From positions 1 to 6,136 of the forward strand of contig CAIUXU010000218.1 in assembly GCA_903903205.1 (NCBI GenBank): 6,136 nucleotides of DNA, read 5' to 3'. Below, piece by piece: positions 1 to 5,685 of this stretch. This DNA is from an uncultured Syntrophobacterales bacterium (GTDB lineage: Bacteria; Desulfobacterota; Syntrophia; Syntrophales; UBA5619). The notes beneath the pieces were generated by a model that was given only the letters and a program-made list of their open reading frames with translations, was not told the origin of the DNA and made no database searches. Position numbers and translations under genes: made by a program. Each line of letters begins with the position of its first letter. Within the stretch, counting starts at the first letter, position 1.

Positions 1-1164
1 GATAAGAGAAGAATCGACGGCCGTTCCAATGTGGAAATCCGTCCGATCAGTTCCGAGGTCGGTTTTCTGCCCCGCGCCCACGGTTCGGCCCTGTTCAACC
101 GGGGCGAGACGCAGTCCCTGGTGACCGTAACCTTGGGAACCTCCCATGACGAGCAACGGATGGATTACATTGCGGGCGAGGAGAGACGCTCCTTCCTGCT
201 CCACTACAATTTCCCGCCTTTCAGCGTGGGCGAGGCCAAACCTCTCCGGAGTCCGGGAAGGCGTGAAATCGGCCACGGCGTGCTGGCGCGAAGGGCCCTT
301 CTTCCCGTCCTGCCGTCCAAGGAAGCATTTCCCTATACCATCCGGGTTGTCTCCGATATCCTGTCGTCCAACGGTTCTTCCTCAATGGCCACCGTTTGCG
401 GCGGATGTCTCTCCCTGATGGACGCCGGGGTTCCGATTCGGGACACGGTCGCAGGGATTGCCATGGGGCTTCTGAAGGAGGGTGACCAGGTGGTGATCCT
501 CTCCGATATTCTGGGCGACGAGGACCACGCCGGCGACATGGACTTCAAGGTCTGTGGAACCGAAAAGGGCGTGACCTCGATGCAGATGGACATCAAGATC
601 GACAACCTGACCGGGGATGTCCTCCGAAAGGCCCTGAACCAGGCCCGTGAGGGGAGAATCCACATCATCGGCAAACTGCGCGAGACCCTTGCTGCGCCAA
701 AGACGGACATTTCGCTCTACGCGCCGCGGATCACAACCGTCAAGGTCAGGCCGGAGAAGGTGCGCGACGTGATCGGTTCCGGCGGCAAGAATATCCGTCA
801 GATCGTGGCGGAGACCGGTGTCGAGATCAACGTGGAGGATGACGGCACCGTAACCATCGCCTCCAGCGACGCGGAAGCCGCAAAGCGTGCGGTGGCCATG
901 GTGAAGTGGCTCACGGAGGATGCGGAGATCGGCAAGATCTACGACGGGACGGTCAAGAAGATCGTCGATTTCGGCGCCTTTGTCGAGATCCTGCCGGGTA
1001 CGGAAGGGCTCCTGCACATCTCGCAGCTTGCCAAGGAGAGGGTCAACAAGGTAACCGATATCCTCCAGGAGGGGGATGCGGTGAGGGTAAAGGTGCTGGA
1101 GGTGGACAAGCAAGGGAAGATCCGCCTCAGCCGCAAGGAAGCGCTGGGAGAAAATGGTCAATAA
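1..1164 (+). CDS. pnp: Polynucleotide phosphorylase, C-terminal part (5'-truncated by window edge)
   Basis: PNPase is a trimeric 3'-5' exoribonuclease that phosphorolyses RNA to nucleoside diphosphates and works in mRNA decay. The reading frame is open from base 1 and gives 387 residues; PNPases are about 700, so roughly the first 300 are missing. Visible in order (fragment numbering): the start of the second RNase PH domain with RIDGR (4-8) and HGSALFNRGETQ; the phosphate-binding NGSSSMATVCGG (124-135); the acidic catalytic stretch DILGDEDHAGDMDF (169-182) with the family's essential Asp residues; a KH domain with IGSGGK (258-263); and an S1 domain from about 311 ending in RLSRK (375-379). 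The GTG at 31 is not the true start, because the residues before it match the family. No frameshift or lost active-site motif is seen. The 3' end overlaps the next gene by 11 nt, which suggests coupled translation. Confidence 0.97.
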   Translation, partial: DKRRIDGRSNVEIRPISSEVGFLPRAHGSALFNRGETQSLVTVTLGTSHDEQRMDYIAGEERRSFLLHYNFPPFSVGEAKPLRSPGRREIGHGVLARRALLPVLPSKEAFPYTIRVVSDILSSNGSSSMATVCGGCLSLMDAGVPIRDTVAGIAMGLLKEGDQVVILSDILGDEDHAGDMDFKVCGTEKGVTSMQMDIKIDNLTGDVLRKALNQAREGRIHIIGKLRETLAAPKTDISLYAPRITTVKVRPEKVRDVIGSGGKNIRQIVAETGVEINVEDDGTVTIASSDAEAAKRAVAMVKWLTEDAEIGKIYDGTVKKIVDFGAFVEILPGTEGLLHISQLAKERVNKVTDILQEGDAVRVKVLEVDKQGKIRLSRKEALGENGQ

Positions 1165-2392
1165 GACCATCCTGGACAACAACATCCGGGTGATTTCCGA
1201 GGAGATCGACCATGTCCGGTCGATCTCCATCGGGGCCTGGGTTGAGGGCGGCTCCCGCCGGGAAAACGGCCAGACCAACGGGATGGCCCATTTCATCGAA
1301 CACATGCTTTTCAAGGGGACCGAACGCCGGTCCGCCTTCGATATTGCCTCCGCTATCGATTCCGTGGGCGGGGTGATGAACGCCGCCACGGGGAAGGAGA
1401 TGACCTCCTTCTACATCAAAATTCCGGATTACCACTTGGAGATGGCCATCGATCTTTTGGCCGATATTTTCACCGGTTCGCTTTTTGCCGAGGATGATAT
1501 CGACCGCGAGCGGTCGGTGATTCTCCAGGAGATCCGGATGGTCGAAGACACCCCCGACGAAACCATCCATGATTTTTTCGAAGGAATGTTCTGGAAAGGA
1601 CACTCCCTCGGCCAACCCATTCTCGGAACGAAGGAGAGGGTCGAATCCTTCCGCCGCGATGATCTGTTCCGTTTCTTCCAGGCCGGTTATGGTGGTGGGA
1701 ATCTGGTTCTCACCGCGGCGGGGAATCTCAAACACCAAAAGCTTACAGAGCTGGTCAGGGGCGCCTTCGGGTCGCTTGCCGGGAGTTCCGTCCTCGAGCC
1801 GGTGGAGATTCCCGAAGCCAGATCGGGGAGAGCCGTTCTCAGGAAGGAGCTGGAACAGGTTCATCTGATTGTCGGGGCGCCGGCGCCGTCGGCGGTGGAC
1901 CCGGACCGTCACGCGGCATTTCTGCTGAACGCCGTTCTGGGAGGGAGCATGAGCTCCAGGCTGTTTCAGGAGATCCGGGAGAAACGGGGCCTTGCCTATG
2001 ATGTCGGTTCCTATCTGATGCCCTATCGGGATGCCGGCATGTTCGGCGTCTATGCGGGAACGGACAGCGCCAGGGTCCGGGAGGTCCTTGGACTCATCCG
2101 GGCGGAGCTGGAACGGTCTGGCGCCGAGAGGTTGACGGAGAAGGAGTTGCGGTCGGCCAAGGAGCTGCTCAAGGGGAACTTCCTTCTCGGTATGGAGAGC
2201 ACGGACAACCGGATGTCAGGGCTTGCCAAGAACGAGATCTATTTTGGAAAGCAGATGACGCCCGAGGAGATCATCGAGCGGATCGACGCGGTTGGTTGCG
2301 AAGAGATCCGCGCCCTGGCTGCCCGGATGTTCCGGCACGAGGTGCTGACGGTCGCAGCGCTGGGGCAGGTATCCGAAGAGGATCTGGAATGA
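1154..2392 (+). CDS. M16B family zinc metallopeptidase (processing-peptidase-like)
   Basis: This 412-residue protein has the usual length of small single-chain M16B peptidases, which resemble mitochondrial processing peptidase beta. The inverted zinc motif HFIEH is at 46-50 (H46 and H50 as ligands, E49 as the catalytic base) and the third ligand is E126 within RSVILQEI, the spacing typical of the MPP-like branch. The C-terminal non-catalytic half holds the conserved LFQEIREKRGLAY segment (R275 to Y282). No signal peptide is seen, so it is probably cytoplasmic; the substrate cannot be told from sequence. The ATG lies inside the end of pnp. GGGAG (1146-1150) is only 3 nt upstream of it and AAGGAA (1135-1140) is 13 nt upstream. 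A peptidase of this family beside pnp is also known from Bacillus (mlpA/ymxG), there with ylxY between them; ylxY is absent here. It overlaps dut by 4 nt (ATGA). Confidence 0.93.
   Translation: MVNKTILDNNIRVISEEIDHVRSISIGAWVEGGSRRENGQTNGMAHFIEHMLFKGTERRSAFDIASAIDSVGGVMNAATGKEMTSFYIKIPDYHLEMAIDLLADIFTGSLFAEDDIDRERSVILQEIRMVEDTPDETIHDFFEGMFWKGHSLGQPILGTKERVESFRRDDLFRFFQAGYGGGNLVLTAAGNLKHQKLTELVRGAFGSLAGSSVLEPVEIPEARSGRAVLRKELEQVHLIVGAPAPSAVDPDRHAAFLLNAVLGGSMSSRLFQEIREKRGLAYDVGSYLMPYRDAGMFGVYAGTDSARVREVLGLIRAELERSGAERLTEKELRSAKELLKGNFLLGMESTDNRMSGLAKNEIYFGKQMTPEEIIERIDAVGCEEIRALAARMFRHEVLTVAALGQVSEEDLE
2377..2382 (+). promoter_or_regulatory. Ribosome binding site of dut
   Basis: AGAGGA lies 6 nt upstream of the ATG at 2389, inside the 3' end of the peptidase gene. 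It decides the dut start: the frame is open further upstream (an in-frame start exists at 2296), but that extension overlaps the peptidase gene deeply and encodes Arg/Gly-rich residues unlike any dUTPase N-terminus. Confidence 0.75.
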
Positions 2393-2838
2393 TAGAAGAA
2401 CTCAGCGTATCCATCCGAAAGTTGTCGGGAACGGAGGATCTGCCGCTGCCCTCCTATATGACGGAGCAGGCGGCGGGTATGGATCTCTTTGCGGCGGTTG
2501 GAGAGGATGCGGTGATTCTTCCCGGTGAAAGGAAGCTGGTCCCGACGGGCGTCGTGGTGGCCCTTCCCGAGGGGTACGAGGCCGAAGTCCGACCCCGGAG
2601 CGGGCTGGCCCTGAAGCACGGCGTGACGCTGGTCAATGCGCCGGGCACAATCGACGCGGATTATCGCGGAGAAGTCGGGGTGATTTTGATCAACCACGGG
2701 CAGGCGGCCTTCATCGTCCGGCGGGGGGACCGTATCGCCCAGATGGTGGTACACCGGGTCTGCCGGGTGGTTTGGACTGCCTTCGGAGAGCTTCCTCCGA
2801 CGGAGAGAGGGACCGGGGGGTTCGGTCATACGAGATGA
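2389..2838 (+). CDS. dut: Deoxyuridine 5'-triphosphate nucleotidohydrolase (dUTPase)
   Basis: The enzyme hydrolyses dUTP to dUMP and pyrophosphate, keeping uracil out of DNA and supplying dUMP for thymidylate synthesis. The product is 149 residues, the normal size of a homotrimeric dUTPase subunit. All five family motifs are present in order: AGMDLFA (29-35), PRSGLALK (69-76), NAPGTIDADYRGE (83-95) with the likely catalytic D89 and uracil-stacking Y92, RGDRIAQMV (112-120), and the C-terminal arm RGTGGFGHT (140-148), which closes over the substrate. The protein ends one residue after motif 5, so there is no extra tail. It shares an ATGA stop/start overlap with the peptidase gene, which implies coupled translation in a pnp-peptidase-dut operon. 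No gene follows for about 200 bp, so it is probably last in its transcript. Confidence 0.97.
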   Translation: MIEELSVSIRKLSGTEDLPLPSYMTEQAAGMDLFAAVGEDAVILPGERKLVPTGVVVALPEGYEAEVRPRSGLALKHGVTLVNAPGTIDADYRGEVGVILINHGQAAFIVRRGDRIAQMVVHRVCRVVWTAFGELPPTERGTGGFGHTR

Positions 2839-2885
2839 TTTCCAACTGATTTAAAATACATGTTTTATTCCTTTCCGTGACCCGC

Positions 2886-2912
2886 GGGGAGACCATGCGA
2901 CAAGGTGTCCCC
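2886..2912 (+). other. Imperfect GC-rich stem-loop after dut (possible transcript end or 3' stabiliser)
   Basis: The arms GGGGAGACC (2886-2894) and GGTGTCCCC (2904-2912) form 8 of 9 base pairs (one G-G mismatch) around a 9-nt loop. It sits 48 nt after the dut stop. No T-run follows (the next bases are TTACAGAAATC), so it does not qualify as a classical intrinsic terminator. It may stabilise a 3' end produced by Rho or by processing. GAGACC (2889-2894) can pair instead, perfectly, with GGTCTC (2924-2929), giving a competing fold. Confidence 0.35.
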
Positions 2913-2954
2913 TTACAGAAATCGGTCTCTCGCTGAGGCGGGACGCGGCATCGT

Positions 2955-3001
2955 AAAAAAAAGCATTGCAAAACCTTGTTTTTGTGTATATATTCCTGTG
3001 A
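2955..3001 (+). promoter_or_regulatory. Sigma70-type promoter for the divIC-like/pil block
   Basis: A -35 box TTGCAA (2966-2971, 4 of 6 to consensus) and a -10 box TATATT (2989-2994, 5 of 6) are separated by the ideal 17 bp. A run of eight A (2955-2962) just upstream of the -35 box is where a proximal UP element would lie. The predicted start is near A3001, giving a leader of about 40 nt before the ATG at 3041. The surrounding DNA is clearly more AT-rich than the genes. No sigma54 -24/-12 pattern was found. This is inferred from sequence only. Confidence 0.6.
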
Positions 3002-3030
3002 CATTTTTCTCGACTTCAGCGCCGAATTGT

Positions 3031-3036
3031 GGGGGA
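3031..3036 (+). promoter_or_regulatory. Ribosome binding site of the FtsB/DivIC-like gene
   Basis: GGGGGA lies 4 nt before the ATG at 3041. A GTG at 3029 is in the same frame and would add four residues (MGDG), but it has no Shine-Dalgarno sequence in front of it and would place the G-run inside the coding sequence. The ATG is therefore the better start. Confidence 0.6.
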
Positions 3037-3040
3037 TGGG

Positions 3041-3307
3041 ATGAAGTTAGGACGTTATCTTATTGTTTTAGTTTCCCTTATCGGCGCAATGATTACGTTT
3101 GGAGACAGGGGACTCATTGACAATTACCGGTTGAACGGAAAGTTGATGGCCCTCAAGAAGATCAACCATGAGATCACGCTTGAAAACATTGCCCTGAAGA
3201 AAAATATTCTATTGTTGAGGGATGATCTCCCCTATATCGAAATGATCGCGAGAAGCGGGCTGGGCATGGTTAAAAAAGGAGATATGGTTTACCGATCGGT
3301 GCAATAG
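3041..3307 (+). CDS. FtsB/DivIC-like septum formation initiator protein
   Basis: This 88-residue bitopic membrane protein has the layout of the FtsB/DivIC family, small divisome proteins that form a coiled-coil complex with FtsL and FtsQ (DivIB) at the septum. Residues 1-5 are a short basic cytoplasmic end, about 6-20 a hydrophobic transmembrane segment, about 29-60 a heptad-like coiled coil rich in Leu/Ile/Lys/Glu, and 65-84 the family signature YIEMIARSGLGMVKKGDMVY. The length is normal. It is the first gene after the promoter at 2955-3001 and lies 62 nt before pilM, separated from it by a GC hairpin. Its place at the head of a pilus operon is of interest, but sequence does not show that it acts in pilus assembly; division is the family role. 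The family assignment is firmer than the exact name (ftsB or divIC). Confidence 0.88.
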   Translation: MKLGRYLIVLVSLIGAMITFGDRGLIDNYRLNGKLMALKKINHEITLENIALKKNILLLRDDLPYIEMIARSGLGMVKKGDMVYRSVQ

Positions 3308-3340
3308 GACTTTCGCTTCCGCCTTGGGAAGGCGGGGTCC
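3307..3340 (+). other. GC hairpin between the divIC-like gene and pilM (possible attenuator, terminator or processing site)
   Basis: CCGCCTT (3319-3325) and AAGGCGG (3329-3335) form a perfect 7-bp stem with a GGG loop. Two T-G wobbles (3317-3318 with 3336-3337) could lengthen it. GGAC (3307-3310, starting at the last base of the stop codon) can pair with GTCC (3337-3340) as an outer stem. The next bases, ATACTTTCTATCTT, are T-rich but have no unbroken T-run, so termination would be partial at best. It lies in the only sizeable gap within this block and could set pilM expression lower than that of the upstream gene. Confidence 0.45.
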
Positions 3341-3369
3341 ATACTTTCTATCTTGAAGACGGTGACCTC

Positions 3370-4449
3370 ATGTTCGATATAAAGAGCTTGTTTTCAGGGG
3401 TGCAGCAGCTTGCCGGGCTGGATATCGGTTCCAGTTGTATCAAGCTTGCGGTGGTGCGGGATAACCCCAAAGGTCGCGTCCTTACCCTTTTTTCCAGTAT
3501 CCCGCTTGCCAAAGGTGTTATCGTTGACGGCGCCGTGGTCGTGCCGGAAGCCCTGACAGCAACCATCAAAGAACTCTACAAAAATTCCGGATGCAAGATC
3601 AAAAACATCGTCACTTCCATCTCAGGACATGCTGTGATCGTAAAGAAGGCGTCCTTCCAACAGATGGATCAGGAGGAGCTTCGCGCTCTGATCCACGATG
3701 AAGCGGGGAAGTATCTGCCTTTTGACGACATGAGCGGGGTAGACTATGATTTTCAGATCGTTGGTGAAAATCCCTATAACCCCAGCCAGATGGAAGTCCT
3801 CATCGCGGCGGCCAAGAAGGAAATTATCGAAGGATATACGGATGCCATCCGCGCGGCGGGTCTTATTCCGGTCATTATGGATGTCGATTCCTTTGCCCTT
3901 GAGACGATGTATGGGGAGAACTACGAGTTCGAGGAGAACGATGTGGTTGTTCTCATCAACATCGGGGCAAGCATAACCAACCTCAATGCGGTAAAGGGCG
4001 GGATGTCGATCTTCACCCGTGATTTTACCCTCGGCGGCAACGCCATCACCGAGGCCCTTGCCGCAAATCTTGGCGTCTCGTTCGAGGATGCAGAAAAGGC
4101 AAAGGTAGAAGGGACTGGGGACAACGAACAGGCCAAGGCTGCCTACCGCGAGGGGTTGCTCGCCTATGCCGATCCGGTCTGCTCTGAGATCGAACGATCG
4201 ATCGAATATTTCCGTTCCACGTTTGGCGCAGAAAACATCGGTAAAGTTCTCTTGTCCGGCGGTGGTGGCCTGATTCCAGGCATGGCTGCCGACTTGGGGA
4301 ACCGGTTGGGGATTGAAACAGAAATAGTCAATCCGTTCAAGAAGATTCAGTTTGACAGCAAAACTCTGGGGCCGGGAGATGCCGTGCGCATCGGACCCAT
4401 TGCCGCTGTCGGCGTGGGGCTGGCCATGCGGAAGATAGGTGATCAATGA
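3370..4449 (+). CDS. pilM: Type IV pilus assembly protein PilM (actin-like ATPase fold)
   Basis: PilM is the cytoplasmic member of the type IVa pilus alignment complex. It binds nucleotide and the N-terminus of PilN, linking the motor to the PilNOP proteins. The product is 359 residues, close to the usual 350-360. The actin/FtsA-type nucleotide-site motifs are visible: phosphate-1 LDIGSSCIKLA (17-27), phosphate-2 VLINIGASITNLN (194-206) and adenosine LLSGGGGLIPG (294-304). Asn197 in phosphate-2 stands where actin-fold ATPases often carry Asp. The segment LIHDEAGKYLPFD matches the conserved E-x-x-K-Y-L/I-P-F region of PilM. There is no signal or membrane segment. The ATG follows GGTGA (3361-3365) at 4 nt. 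It overlaps pilN by 4 nt, fitting tight stoichiometric co-translation of the two binding partners. Confidence 0.96.
   Translation: MFDIKSLFSGVQQLAGLDIGSSCIKLAVVRDNPKGRVLTLFSSIPLAKGVIVDGAVVVPEALTATIKELYKNSGCKIKNIVTSISGHAVIVKKASFQQMDQEELRALIHDEAGKYLPFDDMSGVDYDFQIVGENPYNPSQMEVLIAAAKKEIIEGYTDAIRAAGLIPVIMDVDSFALETMYGENYEFEENDVVVLINIGASITNLNAVKGGMSIFTRDFTLGGNAITEALAANLGVSFEDAEKAKVEGTGDNEQAKAAYREGLLAYADPVCSEIERSIEYFRSTFGAENIGKVLLSGGGGLIPGMAADLGNRLGIETEIVNPFKKIQFDSKTLGPGDAVRIGPIAAVGVGLAMRKIGDQ
4437..4444 (+). promoter_or_regulatory. Strong ribosome binding site of pilN inside the pilM 3' end
   Basis: AGGTGATC matches, over all 8 bases, the complement of the usual bacterial 16S rRNA 3' tail. It ends 1 nt before the pilN ATG (4446), with its AGG core 6 nt upstream. 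The same bases encode the last residues of PilM, so pilN translation can start efficiently at the ATGA overlap. Confidence 0.6.
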
Positions 4450-4994
4450 TCAAAATCAATCTTCTTCCCTATCGCGAAGCGGCAAAAAAAGAGAATCTGC
4501 GGCAACAGATCATGATTCTCTCGGGTACGCTTCTGCTCTTTCTTCTGATCATACTCGCCGTCCATTTCTTTTTCAGCTTGAGCATCAGCGACATGGAGAC
4601 GAAGATCCAGGAGGCAGAGGCCAGGCTTGTCATCCTGGATAAGAAGGTCGGCGATATCGAGGGTTTCAAGCGGGATAAAAAGGAGCTGGAGCAGAAGTTG
4701 GGGGTGATCAACTCTCTGGAGAGAAACCGGCTTTTTCCAGTACGCGTGCTGGATGAACTGAATCAGCTTGTTCCCTCCAGGGAGGCTTGGCTGGAAAAAA
4801 TTACGCAAAAGGGGCAGGAGCTCCGCATCGAGGGGATTGCCCGGGACAACGGCACAGTCGCCCGCTTCATGAAGAGTGTGGAAAAAGCGGGATTTGCCCA
4901 GTCGGTTGAGTTGGTGGTTTCCAAGGAAAAAGAGCTTGCGGGTGTAAAGTTGCAGCAATTCATTCTGACCTGTGTCATGAAAAAAGAGATATGA
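4446..4994 (+). CDS. pilN: Type IV pilus assembly protein PilN
   Basis: PilN is a bitopic inner-membrane protein that pairs with PilO and holds PilM at the membrane. The 182-residue product is of usual length. The N-terminus MIKINLLPYR (1-10) is the hallmark PilM-binding motif, followed by a basic/acidic cytoplasmic linker, a transmembrane segment at about 22-45 (rich in Leu/Ile/Phe), a coiled coil at about 48-95, and a small periplasmic ferredoxin-like domain beginning VRVLDELNQLVPSREAWL (99-116). The charge pattern predicts the N-terminus in the cytoplasm. The start is fixed by the INLLPYR motif and the strong Shine-Dalgarno match in pilM. It is followed by pilO after 4 nt. No unusual change is seen. 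Confidence 0.96.
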   Translation: MIKINLLPYREAAKKENLRQQIMILSGTLLLFLLIILAVHFFFSLSISDMETKIQEAEARLVILDKKVGDIEGFKRDKKELEQKLGVINSLERNRLFPVRVLDELNQLVPSREAWLEKITQKGQELRIEGIARDNGTVARFMKSVEKAGFAQSVELVVSKEKELAGVKLQQFILTCVMKKEI

Positions 4995-4998
4995 TGTT

Positions 4999-5685
4999 AT
5001 GGACTTCAATGTCAATGACCTGAAGAAGCTCTCCCCCAGGATCAAGGCGCTGATCGTTTTTGTGATCTGTCTTCTGCTTGGATATCTCTATTATGCGCTA
5101 TTCTTTCAGGCCATCCTTAAGAAGCAAACGAGCCTTACTACCAAGCTGACGGACATGCAGCAGCAAATTGCGGAAAAAGAGAAGGTGGTGGCGCAGCTTG
5201 GCAGATACATGCGAGAGATCGACGCACTGAAACAGTCCTTTACGGTGGCCCTGCTGAAACTTCCCAATGCGCGTGAGATTGCAGGGCTTCTGGCCTCGGT
5301 GGTTCTCTCCGGCGAAGAGGCCGGCGTGAATTTTCTCCTGTTCGAGCCGACCCCCCCGCCACCGAAAGCGCCGGAAGCGAAGCCGGGCGCTCCCCCGAAA
5401 CCGGCTGACGCCAAGGCGCCGCCGGCGAAACCGGGTGACGGTAAGGATCCATCGGGAAAACCGGCTGTGCCGGAGAAGTTTTACGATGAAATTCCCATCA
5501 AGGTTCAGCTTACCGGCAGTTTCCACAATACGGTCTCTTTCTATGCAAAAGTTGCCAAACTGCCACGGATTGTCAATGTCGAAGATATCGCCATGGCGGA
5601 TGCAAAGGACGTGCAGGGCAAAGGGTGGATCGTAAAGACCTCATGCACCGTAAAAACATACATGTTTGTGGATAGGAAACAATGA
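4999..5685 (+). CDS. pilO: Type IV pilus assembly protein PilO with a Pro/Lys-rich insert
   Basis: PilO is the inner-membrane partner of PilN; its periplasmic coiled coil and ferredoxin-like domain align the pilus machine and contact PilP. The product has 228 residues: a short cytoplasmic end, a transmembrane helix at about 17-36, a coiled coil at about 40-80, and a core domain starting KLPNAREIAGLLASV (87-101) and resuming at FYDEIPIKVQLTGSFHNTVSF (161-181), with LPRIVNVEDI (188-197) as a further PilO signature. Between these halves lies residues 117-160, low in complexity, with 16 Pro and 8 Lys in 44 residues. PilO proteins I know of, such as Pseudomonas PilO, have only a short connection here, so this is a likely lineage-specific insert. 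The ribosome site is weak (GAGA at 4986-4989, 9 nt away), so translation probably depends on coupling to pilN. It overlaps pilP by 4 nt. Confidence 0.94.
   Translation: MDFNVNDLKKLSPRIKALIVFVICLLLGYLYYALFFQAILKKQTSLTTKLTDMQQQIAEKEKVVAQLGRYMREIDALKQSFTVALLKLPNAREIAGLLASVVLSGEEAGVNFLLFEPTPPPPKAPEAKPGAPPKPADAKAPPAKPGDGKDPSGKPAVPEKFYDEIPIKVQLTGSFHNTVSFYAKVAKLPRIVNVEDIAMADAKDVQGKGWIVKTSCTVKTYMFVDRKQ
5365..5478 (+). repeat. Degenerate tandem repeat encoding a Pro/Lys-rich segment in pilO
   Basis: Lysines recur at PilO residues 123, 128, 134, 139, 144, 149, 154 and 160, mostly five apart, giving a K-x-x-x-x pattern. At the DNA level a 30-nt period is clearest: AAACCGGCTG at 5398, AAACCGGGTG at 5428 and AAACCGGCTG at 5458. 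These encode KPADAKAPPA, KPGDGKDPSG and the partial KPAVPEK. An earlier, more diverged 33-nt unit (KAPEAKPGAPP) starts at 5365. The pattern suggests growth by in-frame tandem duplication and later divergence. Confidence 0.7.

Larger units (their letters stand above)
2839..3040. other. Intergenic region between the dut and pil blocks
   Basis: This 202-nt stretch has no credible gene on either strand. From left to right it holds an AT-rich part with a weak TAAAA/TTTTA inverted repeat (2852-2867), the palindrome CCCGCGGG (2881-2888), the stem-loop at 2886-2912 and its alternative partner at 2924-2929, an A8 tract, the promoter boxes, and the leader of the FtsB/DivIC-like gene. The change in composition and the promoter mark it as the border of two transcription units. 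Confidence 0.6.

Noticed and set aside
31..33. GTG as the start of pnp
   Set aside because: The frame is open from base 1, and the residues before the GTG (RRIDGR) match the PNPase family; the fragment also lacks the whole first half of the protein.
382..1389. 335-codon open frame on the - strand
   Set aside because: It is antisense to pnp and the peptidase gene, whose proteins are clearly conserved. Its translation is His/Asp/Leu-rich with no recognisable domain, typical of an antisense frame in GC-rich DNA.
1127..1912. 261-codon open frame on the - strand
   Set aside because: It is antisense to the conserved M16 peptidase, with no domain or ribosome site recognised.
2296..2388. N-terminal extension of dut
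   Set aside because: It overlaps the peptidase gene, encodes Arg/Gly/Pro-rich residues unlike dUTPases, and a good ribosome site precedes the ATG at 2389.
2970..2982. AAAAC/GTTTT stem between the promoter boxes
   Set aside because: It is a 5-bp AT-rich stem with a 3-nt loop inside the promoter spacer; too weak to be called a terminator or operator.
2711..3120. Small open frames in the dut-divIC intergenic region (both strands)
   Set aside because: They span the promoter and hairpin region, lack ribosome sites and show no recognised family or coding-like composition.
4195..4204. CGATCGATCG palindrome as a possible binding site
   Set aside because: It lies in the middle of pilM, encoding conserved-looking residues, and GATC/CGATCG strings are common throughout the window.
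3622..4446. 274-codon open frame on the - strand
   Set aside because: It is the antisense of pilM; no family features were seen.
4443..5045. 200-codon open frame on the - strand
   Set aside because: It is the antisense of pilN, and its Leu/Gln-rich content mirrors the coiled-coil codons.
5098..5526. Arg-rich antisense open frames opposite pilO
   Set aside because: They result from the Pro/Ala/Lys repeat codons on the coding strand.
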